Assembly (NCBI GenBank): GCA_963784425.1
Contig: CAWARM010000011.1
Coordinates: 248,001 to 312,000, forward strand
DNA length: 64,000 bases
Reading direction: 5' to 3'
DNA from: SHZL01 sp963784425
GTDB taxonomy: Bacteria; Pseudomonadota; Gammaproteobacteria; Xanthomonadales; SZUA-36
Below the pieces are notes generated by a model. That model had not been told where the DNA came from. It saw nothing but the letters and a program-made list of their open reading frames with translations, and did not search any database. Every line of letters begins with the position of its first letter. Positions within the stretch are counted from its first letter, which is position 1. Shown in pieces: positions 15,694 to 23,367 of this stretch. Position numbers and translations under genes: made by a program.

Positions 15694-18600
15694 TCAGAGG
15701 CTCCCGGCCTTGGCATCCGCTTTTTCAAGTTTTTTCCTTGCTTCACCGCAAGGGTCTCTGCTGCTCAGGAATCGATCAAAAAATGATTTTGCCACGTACG
15801 ACAGACCAAGAGTGGCAGCGGCGGCTCCGCCACCAATAACAGCCCCTGCCGGGTTAAATTCCGTTACCGGGTGCTTCAGTGTGCCCCCGACCTTGATGAA
15901 CTGATTCATCAGTGTCCCAGCATTGATGCCCAACCCGGTGCGAGGCCTGGTTTGAAAACTAAAATCAATGTTCTCCGTTTCCAGGTTTATGGTCCCTGCG
16001 CTGAGCACCGTAACATGCTCGGTCTGTATGATGATGGGATCTGCTTTTACCTGGCCGGCCACGACGTCTGCTGCAAACACACCGCAGTCGTACCTGGTGT
16101 AGGCGCTGTTTTTATTGGAGAGACTCAAGCTACCGAATAGCCGGGTCAGGAAATCTGAATAGAACGTGTCAAATGCGGCGGTCTCAACGAGACCGGAACC
16201 CTGGTAAAACCGGACCTTCCCGCTCACTGAACTGGCCAACTGGTGCCAGGTTTTCCCGCTGCCCTGCAAACTGGCATATACCTCGGCCGGCGGGTAGGTG
16301 GAAAGGTCCTGGCCAGGGGCGGCATTAATTCCGATCCGGAGGTTGGCGCCTTTCAGCGTGAGGTTCATCGTGGGCACGCCGACTGTCGCATCAAGCATGA
16401 ACTGGCCGGACACGCGGGAACCCTCGGCATCGCTCAACTCAAAGGGGCTCAAGCGCAACTGGTGATCAGTCAGCAGGATACCCAGGTGGGCATCCCTGAT
16501 TTCCGCATTTCCGAGATCGATTTTATCGACCTGGATATCGAGATCCATGTCCAGCGCGGTTTTCCCCACTTCCATGACCAGTTCATCGGGAAACATCCTG
16601 TCACCATCTGGCGCGTCCTTGGCAGCACGGGTAGTCTCCACTACAGGTTTTGGCTGCTTCTTTTTGATCTTGTCGCGCCACGGTTTCAGGTCCAGGAACC
16701 CGGACTGCAAGGCCCCGGAAACCTTGCCGTTTTCTCCCAGTTCAAGTTGCAGGTCACCGTGTGCTTCGCTGGCGCCAAGCTCTGCAGAAAGCTTGCTCAG
16801 CGAAAACTTTTGCAACGAACCAGTGTAGAGGGCGTCGACAGATAGCGGCACCGCTTCGAAATCCAGTTCGGTGAGTGTGCTCAGAACAGAGGCGTCTGGA
16901 GCAGTTAGTTTCAGCTGCAGTGCCACATTCTTCGGGTAGAGAAGATTGTCAACCGTTCCATCCAGAGCCAGCTTCATGTCGCCAAGTTGCAACTGGAAAT
17001 TATCCAGAACGTTGTCTTTTACCACGCCGGAGTTCTGGCCCGGGCTGGACCACTGACCGGAAAAGGCAAAAGCCTTAGGCAAGGAATCCAACAATGTCGC
17101 ATCCAACAGGCTTGATAAATCGGGCCCGCTGCCGGACATCTTGAGCTTGCTGCTGCCTGGGCTCAGGCCCACGCCGAGCTGGCCATCAAGGTCCATCGTA
17201 TTTTGACCCAGCACAAGATGAGCCTGCCTGAAGCGCATGATGCCAAGCTCATGTTCAATCCCGCCGCTGAAAGACAAGGGCAGTTCCGGCAAATTCAATT
17301 CAGGTGCAACAAATTGCAACAGTTTCAGGCTGGGTAATTCAATTTTGCCGTCCGCCGTGAACAGCTCGGGTTTGTGAACATCGGCGATATGCCCTTTCAG
17401 CCCAAACTGCATTTCGCCAAGGCGTGCTTCGCCGAGCGTGAAATCCACGCCCTTGCCCACCGGCGTTATCGTCGCGTTCATATCCAGCGATTCATCAGGC
17501 AGGTCCTTGTAACCGAACAGCAAGCCCAGGGCTGAGGTGCTTGGGATTTTTGCCTGCAGCTTGAATTTGCTGCCTGTGAGCTCGCTCCCGGAACTGAGAA
17601 AACCGGAAAACTCGAACTGGTTTTTTGCCAGGGAGCCGCCAACCGAGGTGAATTGAATGCCCCCATTCTCCCGCGCCAAATGGCCTTTGGCGGTAAACGC
17701 AGCTACCGGCAGACCTTTGATTTGGAAAATCGCTGCCAACTTGCTGGCATCTGGCGTGGACAGGTCGAAATCCAGCGATGGCAGGTCGGGCTGTGGAAGT
17801 TGTCCCAGTGTACCGTTGAGTTTCAGCCGGCTTTCACGGTACTGGATCTCGCCCTGCACGGACAGTGCACCGCTGGAGTCCGCCTTCATCTGTCCGTTTG
17901 CCGACAGCGGGCCCAGCACACTCACTGGATGCCCCAGCAGGCTTGCCCATCTCCCTATCTCGTCGGAATGGGCATCAATCGTGAGCTCTGAATCTTTCAG
18001 GTCTGTTGCAAGCCCCAGCACTCCGCTGACTTCAACCCGGTCTTGCGCTGTCGTCAGCACTGCCGGCGCGAGCTTGGCGCGACCGTTTTCAACCGTGGTT
18101 GCGAGGGTGAGTTCGAACGGAGTGTTGGCCAGCCCTTCCAGCCCGAACAACTGCCCCAGGGTTTGCAGGTCCGGGCCTTTTGTCGTCAAGTTCAGGTTCC
18201 CGGCGGTAGGCTTGAGAATTCGGTCCAGTTCGCCGGAGGCGGAGATTTCAAAACTCCCCAGGTCTCCGTCCACATCGACGGAAGTCAGGGCGCCTTGCGT
18301 TTTCAACTCCAGCGAAAAATCGAAGGCATCGCTGCTGAAGGGAGGCAAGGCAAGGTATTGCGTGACTTCGGCGAATTCGGGCCCGGAAAACTTTATCGAA
18401 ACATTGGCGCCACTGCCCGTGCGGACATCGGTGAATGATCCTGTGCTGTGCAGGGATATTTTCCCCACGCTCAGGTCCAGATCGGAATCAAACGGCCCAC
18501 CCTGCCAGATGGATCGAACCGGACCGAATTGCCCGGTGACAGACAGCGGCATATCAGCCAGTTCCCCGCTCGCCCGGCCGCTGTATTTTCCGGCCTCATT

Positions 18601-19164
18601 TCGTTCCAGGGAAAGTTCTGAGAGTGATATCACCAGGGGTTCAGGGCGATCCGGAGCCACGTGGGTGATTTTGCAGCCACTGAGTTGAAGGCGATTGAGT
18701 TGATAGTATCTGCGCCCTGCCGATGAATCGCTGGCTTCATCTTCAGCAGGCAAATCTTCCGGCCAAATGTCCCAGTTTTGCGCACCGGAGCTATCTTCAG
18801 CCAGGGCCAGCTGACAATCTTCTGCTTCCAGGGAATCAATCACCGGGCTTTCACTGAAGAAACTCCAAAAATCCACGGACATGCCAAAACGGCCGATTTG
18901 CATGAGGTAGGGAGCGGCAGCCCAGCCTGCATTGCTGAGGCGAACGTCCTGCGCTTCTATGCGTGTGCTTGACCCCGGGGTAATGCCGAGGGTAAGGCTG
19001 AGGGGGCCTGCCACTTCGAGCGACCGGCCCGTTTGACCTAAGACCAGCTTTTGTAGCGCCTGTTTGACAAAGTCTTCGTTGCTCAGCAGGTACCAGCCAG
19101 TAGCCACCACCAGCGCAGGCAGGCCCAGCAGGAAAAGTAAGGTAATGACGATTTTGCGGCGCAT
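15694..19164 (-). CDS. AsmA family protein
   Basis: A 1156-residue envelope protein. A single N-terminal helix (residues 5-27) anchors it in the inner membrane, followed by a very long periplasmic region of repeating amphipathic beta strands, typical of the AsmA/TamB bridge-like lipid-transfer superfamily. The C-terminal AsmA-like domain is recognisable from LSTYPPAEVYASLQGSGKTW to SGLVETAAFDTFYSDFLTRLFGSL. AsmA-like proteins are thought to help move phospholipids to the outer membrane. It is the first gene of a minus-strand operon with the adaptor and RND pump, which is an uncommon pairing. The divergent TonB-receptor terminator lies upstream. Confidence 0.92.
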   Translation of the reverse strand: MRRKIVITLLFLLGLPALVVATGWYLLSNEDFVKQALQKLVLGQTGRSLEVAGPLSLTLGITPGSSTRIEAQDVRLSNAGWAAAPYLMQIGRFGMSVDFWSFFSESPVIDSLEAEDCQLALAEDSSGAQNWDIWPEDLPAEDEASDSSAGRRYYQLNRLQLSGCKITHVAPDRPEPLVISLSELSLERNEAGKYSGRASGELADMPLSVTGQFGPVRSIWQGGPFDSDLDLSVGKISLHSTGSFTDVRTGSGANVSIKFSGPEFAEVTQYLALPPFSSDAFDFSLELKTQGALTSVDVDGDLGSFEISASGELDRILKPTAGNLNLTTKGPDLQTLGQLFGLEGLANTPFELTLATTVENGRAKLAPAVLTTAQDRVEVSGVLGLATDLKDSELTIDAHSDEIGRWASLLGHPVSVLGPLSANGQMKADSSGALSVQGEIQYRESRLKLNGTLGQLPQPDLPSLDFDLSTPDASKLAAIFQIKGLPVAAFTAKGHLARENGGIQFTSVGGSLAKNQFEFSGFLSSGSELTGSKFKLQAKIPSTSALGLLFGYKDLPDESLDMNATITPVGKGVDFTLGEARLGEMQFGLKGHIADVHKPELFTADGKIELPSLKLLQFVAPELNLPELPLSFSGGIEHELGIMRFRQAHLVLGQNTMDLDGQLGVGLSPGSSKLKMSGSGPDLSSLLDATLLDSLPKAFAFSGQWSSPGQNSGVVKDNVLDNFQLQLGDMKLALDGTVDNLLYPKNVALQLKLTAPDASVLSTLTELDFEAVPLSVDALYTGSLQKFSLSKLSAELGASEAHGDLQLELGENGKVSGALQSGFLDLKPWRDKIKKKQPKPVVETTRAAKDAPDGDRMFPDELVMEVGKTALDMDLDIQVDKIDLGNAEIRDAHLGILLTDHQLRLSPFELSDAEGSRVSGQFMLDATVGVPTMNLTLKGANLRIGINAAPGQDLSTYPPAEVYASLQGSGKTWHQLASSVSGKVRFYQGSGLVETAAFDTFYSDFLTRLFGSLSLSNKNSAYTRYDCGVFAADVVAGQVKADPIIIQTEHVTVLSAGTINLETENIDFSFQTRPRTGLGINAGTLMNQFIKVGGTLKHPVTEFNPAGAVIGGGAAAATLGLSYVAKSFFDRFLSSRDPCGEARKKLEKADAKAGSL

Positions 19165-19244
19165 GAGTGGCCGTCATTATAGCCAGATTCCGTGCACCGG
19201 GTTGTTGCCGGGAAATGAGGAACCAGGCGCGTGACCGGTACAAA

Positions 19245-19270
19245 AAAAGGCCGGCATGAGCCGGCCTTTT
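19245..19270 (-). terminator. Rho-independent terminator of the TonB-dependent receptor
   Basis: A perfect 11-bp stem AAAAGGCCGGC / GCCGGCCTTTT with a 4-base loop. On the minus strand it is followed by a run of T, placing a standard terminator 20 bases after the receptor stop codon and isolating it from asmA. Confidence 0.85.
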
Positions 19271-19290
19271 GTGCATGCATGGAGTTACGG

Positions 19291-20667
19291 TCAGTACGTG
19301 TAGTTGTACTCGATACCGAACGTACGCGGGTCATTGACCACACCGGTAAGGTTGTCGAAGTCAATGGTGTAAATATTTTGGGTGGTGTCGAAAATATTGC
19401 GGCCAAAGAGGGAAATGTCCTGTTTTCCGCCACCAAAATTATACCCGACGCGCAGGCCCACTTCCGACAGCGAGTGACCGCGATATTCGGTCGCTTCGTA
19501 CAGGACGAAATCCATTGCGCTCCTGTATACCCAGTCACCGATGACGTAGATCGCTCCGTCTTCTACCGGGTGCCGCCAGTTAGCCACCAGGTTGGACGAA
19601 ATTTTCGGCGCCTGCGGCAAGGGATTGCCATCAATCGAGACTGTTCCAGGCACCGTTCCTGGCGGATCCAGTACCGTGCACCCCACATACACCGGACAAG
19701 GGAACACAGACAGGTTTGGGTCCTTGATTTCCGTGACCACGAAGCCCAGGCTGTATGTCAGGAGTAATTCCGGCGTGACGTACGCTTCCCCGTCCAACTC
19801 AAATCCTGAGCCCTCTACCTTGTTGGCGTTGACGATGGTTTGGACGTTGGCCAAGCCACCCACGGCTGTCAGCTGGGCATCATTAACGGTGTAGGTGAAC
19901 ACATCCGCACCGAAACGCGCCCGGCCATCAGCAACCGTGGCCTTGACGCCGAATTCATAGGAAATGGAGGTTTCAGAATCCGCCACGGAAACGAGGTCGC
20001 CGAACAAAACGCGGCCCTGGATGGATGGGGCGCGGAAGCCGGTGGCAATCCGCGCGTAAAAATTCACATCATCCGCCACCGTATACGTGCCACTTACGTC
20101 CCAGGTAACCCGGGAATCACTCGTGTCGGTATATAGCGGGCCAAGCGGTCCCCCGCCCACTGGCGACTCAAATCGCTGGCCGGACCAGTCTTTCTTGTCG
20201 TTGCTGTAGCGAATGCCGGCACCCAGCACAAAATCATCGGAAACATCGTAGTCGCCGTGAGCAAAAAACGCCCAGGATTTGGCCTGCTGGTCCTGCACTG
20301 CGGTGCCATTGAGCCCGCCGCCAAATACCGAGTCGTAGCTGAAGCTGTCAATGGTGAAGTCTTCATCAAAGTAGAAGAAACCGAGTAACCAGTCGAAGGC
20401 ACCCGAGGTGTCGGAGGTCAGCCGGATTTCCTCGGTCCACTGGCTGTGATTATTCAGGCCATCGGCGGATTCGGAACCAAAGGGGATAAAGCCAGGGCCA
20501 TTGGGCGTTCCGCAAAAGCCGCAGCCATAACCGCCATCAATGTCCCCGCGGCTTAACAGGTCCACAGATTCGTATCCGGTGACCGAGGTCAGGGTGGCGC
20601 CGCCAATCGCCCAGTTGAGTTTCAACATGCCGCCAAACTGGTTCATGTCCTGCGCCGTTCTGGCCAT
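19291..20667 (-). CDS. TonB-dependent receptor, C-terminal part after a frameshift
   Basis: Encodes the main beta-barrel (about 450 residues) of a TonB-dependent outer membrane receptor. Alternating strands such as LTSVTGYESVDLLSRGD, FYARIATGFRAPS and a terminal strand ending in IEYNYTY, with a C-terminal aromatic, are standard. It joins the N-terminal part at about 20661-20668, where the sequence GATGGCC holds one base too many; removing it gives FDARTAQDMNQFGG. The apparent start (MARTAQDMNQ) is internal. A terminator follows at 19245-19270. Confidence 0.85.
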   Translation of the reverse strand: MARTAQDMNQFGGMLKLNWAIGGATLTSVTGYESVDLLSRGDIDGGYGCGFCGTPNGPGFIPFGSESADGLNNHSQWTEEIRLTSDTSGAFDWLLGFFYFDEDFTIDSFSYDSVFGGGLNGTAVQDQQAKSWAFFAHGDYDVSDDFVLGAGIRYSNDKKDWSGQRFESPVGGGPLGPLYTDTSDSRVTWDVSGTYTVADDVNFYARIATGFRAPSIQGRVLFGDLVSVADSETSISYEFGVKATVADGRARFGADVFTYTVNDAQLTAVGGLANVQTIVNANKVEGSGFELDGEAYVTPELLLTYSLGFVVTEIKDPNLSVFPCPVYVGCTVLDPPGTVPGTVSIDGNPLPQAPKISSNLVANWRHPVEDGAIYVIGDWVYRSAMDFVLYEATEYRGHSLSEVGLRVGYNFGGGKQDISLFGRNIFDTTQNIYTIDFDNLTGVVNDPRTFGIEYNYTY

Positions 20668-21541
20668 CGAAGTACACCGTGTCTCGATGGTAATTGTCGT
20701 GATTCAGATGGTTGCTGCCCTGCTCAATGATGTTGGCGCGGAACAGAATGGCCGAGCCTTGGACACTGCGGTAATGCAGGTTGAACAATCCGCTGAAGCT
20801 GCCACCGTTGTCATATGCCAGCTGGAACCGGGCAGCCCAGTCGTCAAAACCAGCATACTGATTATTTTCGCCGGTATAGCCATTGTCTACGTAATCGCTC
20901 TGGTGCAGGTAAATGGCTGACAGGCGGGTTGACCAGCCGTTGCCAAAACCCGTACCAAATGCGCCCTCGAGATGGGTCGCATTATAGTTGCCGTAGGAAC
21001 CGCGGAAATAAGATGAGGTTTCTTCTGAGGGCTTGACGGACTCGATCTTGACGACACCGGCCGGAGCATTACGGCCAAACACGGTGCCTTGGGGTCCGCG
21101 CAGGACTTCGATGCGCTCCACGTCAAAAATCGGGAAACCCTTCAGAGCGGCATTTTCCTGGACGATTTCGTCCATCACCAGGGAAACCGGCTGGGAAGCG
21201 TTCAAATCAAAATCCGTATTGCCGTAACCGCGAATATAGAAGCGGGGAAACACCCGGCCAAACGAGGACTCAACCCCGAGGTTGGCAACACGCCCGTTGA
21301 GGAAACGGATATCAGGAACGCCGGCTGAAATGGTGTAAATCTCTTCAGGATTCAGCACCGAGATGGAAACCGGCACATCCTGCACATTTTCCGCACGCTT
21401 TTGTGCCGTTACCGTGACTACTTCCAAGACGCCGCTCGTGGCATCGTCCTGAGCCAGCACTGCGCTCACAAAAACTGGCAAGACGGTTGAGGCAATTACA
21501 AAGACTTTCAGATAGTTACACAAGCTATTTCGAATATTCAT
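20537..21541 (-). CDS. TonB-dependent receptor, N-terminal part before a frameshift
   Basis: Encodes the signal peptide (MNIRNSLCNYLKVFVIASTV..., cleaved near SAVLAQ), a TonB-box region (LEVVTVTAQKRAENVQDVPVS) and the plug domain, with the conserved VERIEVLRGPQGTVFGRNAPAGVV. The pattern is that of the receptor group common in gammaproteobacterial consumers of complex organic matter. The start at 21541 has AAAGGTGA upstream. The last ~45 residues are out-of-frame readthrough. The gene diverges from soxB 247 bases away, but no evidence ties it to sarcosine uptake. The substrate is unknown. Confidence 0.87.
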   Translation of the reverse strand: MNIRNSLCNYLKVFVIASTVLPVFVSAVLAQDDATSGVLEVVTVTAQKRAENVQDVPVSISVLNPEEIYTISAGVPDIRFLNGRVANLGVESSFGRVFPRFYIRGYGNTDFDLNASQPVSLVMDEIVQENAALKGFPIFDVERIEVLRGPQGTVFGRNAPAGVVKIESVKPSEETSSYFRGSYGNYNATHLEGAFGTGFGNGWSTRLSAIYLHQSDYVDNGYTGENNQYAGFDDWAARFQLAYDNGGSFSGLFNLHYRSVQGSAILFRANIIEQGSNHLNHDNYHRDTVYFDGQNGAGHEPVWRHVETQLGDWRRHPDLGHRIRICGPVKPRGH

Positions 21542-21788
21542 TTGTTCACCTTTAATCTTTTTGTATTCCAACAACCCCGCTTGCGGGGATGTGCCGGGGT
21601 AAGGCTGCCGTTTCCCCAAACGGCCGCCAACTTTCGCGTGCATTTATACCACAGAGTCAGCCCGGCTTGGTGGTGATTTTGAGGACTGATCCGCGACCGA
21701 CGTCTATAAGCGTATTGAGACTGGGCCACTGGCAAGGTAACGTATGCGACCTGAACTGCACCCGCCACGCGGGAAATCCTGAGTCCTG

Positions 21789-23033
21789 ATGACGCGCTAC
21801 TCCGCATTTTCCCTGGCTGCACGAGCGCTGACAGGGCACCAAAGCTGGTCCAGGGCGTGGCGCAATCCGACGCCGCGCAGCAGTTACGATGTGATCATCG
21901 TGGGCGCCGGCGGCCATGGGCTCGCCACCGCCTATTACCTCGCAACACGACATGCGGTTGGAAAAATCGCCGTGCTCGACAGCGGTCACCTCGGCGGTGG
22001 AAATTCAGGACGCAACACGCAAATCTGCCGTTCCAACTATTTTTATCCGGAAAGCGGCGCGTTTTATGAACACTCCCTGCAGCTCTACGAATCGCTTGGG
22101 CAACGGCTGAACTTCAACATCATGTTCAGCCAGCGCGGGGTCATTGATCTCAGCCACAGCCCTGAAGAACTGGAGATGAACCGGCGCTGGGCCAATGCCA
22201 TGAAGATGAACGGCATTGATTCTGAGGTGCTGACTCGCGAAGACTTGCGCAAAGCCGTTCCCCTGCTGAACCTTGATTGCCGCTTTCCCGTGCACGGCGC
22301 ACTCAGGCAAAGACGCGGGGGCATATCCCGGCACGATGCCGTGGTGTGGGCCTATGCACGGGCGGCTTCGAACGCCGGTGTGGACATCATCCAGTCCTGT
22401 GCAGTGAACGGGTTTGAGATTAAAGATGGAAAAGTGGAGGCAGTCAGTACAACACAGGGTCGCATGCCAACCGGCAGTGTTGCCCTGTGCGTCGCAGGCC
22501 ATAGCAGCCACGTAGCGGCGCTCGCCGGCCTGAAGCTCCCCATTGAGAGCATGGCGCTGCAGGCCATGGTGACTGAACCGCTCAAGCCCCTGCTTAACAC
22601 CTGCGTGGCATCGTCCGTGATCCATGTCTACGTGAGCCAGTCAGATCGCGGCGAAATTGTTATTGGCGGGGGCGCGGACCGTTACAATTCCTATGCCCAG
22701 CGCGGCGGACTGCCGGTGACCCAGGAGAACGCCATGGCCGTGAATGAGTTGTTCCCCAGCTTTGGCCGGCTTCGAATCATGCGACAATGGGCGGGAATTT
22801 GCGATATTTCGCCGGACGCCAGCCCTATCGTCGGCACCACACCCATCAACAACCTGTTCATTTCAACGGGCTGGGGAACAGGAGGATTCAAAGCTATCCC
22901 TGCAGGAGGAGATACCTTGGCTCATACCATTGCAACCGGGACTCCGCACCCCTTGCTCAAACCATTCAGCCTGCAGCGCTTCAGCAGCGGGCAACTGGTG
23001 GATGAAGCTGCGGCAGCAGGCGTAGCGCACTGA
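21789..23033 (+). CDS. soxB: Sarcosine oxidase beta subunit
   Basis: A 414-residue FAD-dependent subunit of heterotetrameric sarcosine oxidase, which oxidises sarcosine to glycine, 5,10-methylene-tetrahydrofolate and hydrogen peroxide. The Rossmann motif VIIVGAGGHGLATAYYLA is near residue 36, preceded by the extended N-terminus typical of SoxB, and GGGNSGRNTQICRSNY includes the flavin-binding region. The C-terminal STGWGTGGFKAIPAGG is also diagnostic. It is first in the order soxB, soxD, soxA, soxG, the conserved operon order. The next gene starts one base after its stop. Confidence 0.96.
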   Translation: MTRYSAFSLAARALTGHQSWSRAWRNPTPRSSYDVIIVGAGGHGLATAYYLATRHAVGKIAVLDSGHLGGGNSGRNTQICRSNYFYPESGAFYEHSLQLYESLGQRLNFNIMFSQRGVIDLSHSPEELEMNRRWANAMKMNGIDSEVLTREDLRKAVPLLNLDCRFPVHGALRQRRGGISRHDAVVWAYARAASNAGVDIIQSCAVNGFEIKDGKVEAVSTTQGRMPTGSVALCVAGHSSHVAALAGLKLPIESMALQAMVTEPLKPLLNTCVASSVIHVYVSQSDRGEIVIGGGADRYNSYAQRGGLPVTQENAMAVNELFPSFGRLRIMRQWAGICDISPDASPIVGTTPINNLFISTGWGTGGFKAIPAGGDTLAHTIATGTPHPLLKPFSLQRFSSGQLVDEAAAAGVAH

Positions 23034-23034
23034 C

Positions 23035-23367
23035 ATGCTGAGAATCCAATGCCCATGGTGTGGCGAGCGCGATCAGACTGAATTCCGCTTTGGCGGGCAG
23101 GCACACATTGATCGCCCGGAAAATCCCGCAACCGTTACCGACGCGCAATGGGCCGACTACCTGTTTTATCGTGGGAACAACAAGGGCGTGCACCTTGAGC
23201 GCTGGGTGCACAATTGGGGGTGCCGGCAGTGGTTCAATATTGCCCGCAATACAGTGACACACGAAATCCTGCATGTTTATGCCATGGGTGATCCACCACC
23301 GCATGATCTGACAGCAGACCATTCAGCGCCCGCAGGCACGGTTCCGGCCACGGTGAACCCGCCATGA
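23035..23367 (+). CDS. soxD: Sarcosine oxidase delta subunit
   Basis: A 110-residue zinc-binding subunit. The N-terminal CPWCGERDQTEFRFGG and the later HNWGCRQWFNIARNTVTHEI supply the conserved cysteines and histidines expected of SoxD. It lies one base after soxB and overlaps the soxA start by four bases (ATGA), so the four subunits are tightly coupled. The C-terminal extension (about residues 80-110) is Pro/Ala-rich and probably disordered. Confidence 0.95.
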   Translation: MLRIQCPWCGERDQTEFRFGGQAHIDRPENPATVTDAQWADYLFYRGNNKGVHLERWVHNWGCRQWFNIARNTVTHEILHVYAMGDPPPHDLTADHSAPAGTVPATVNPP

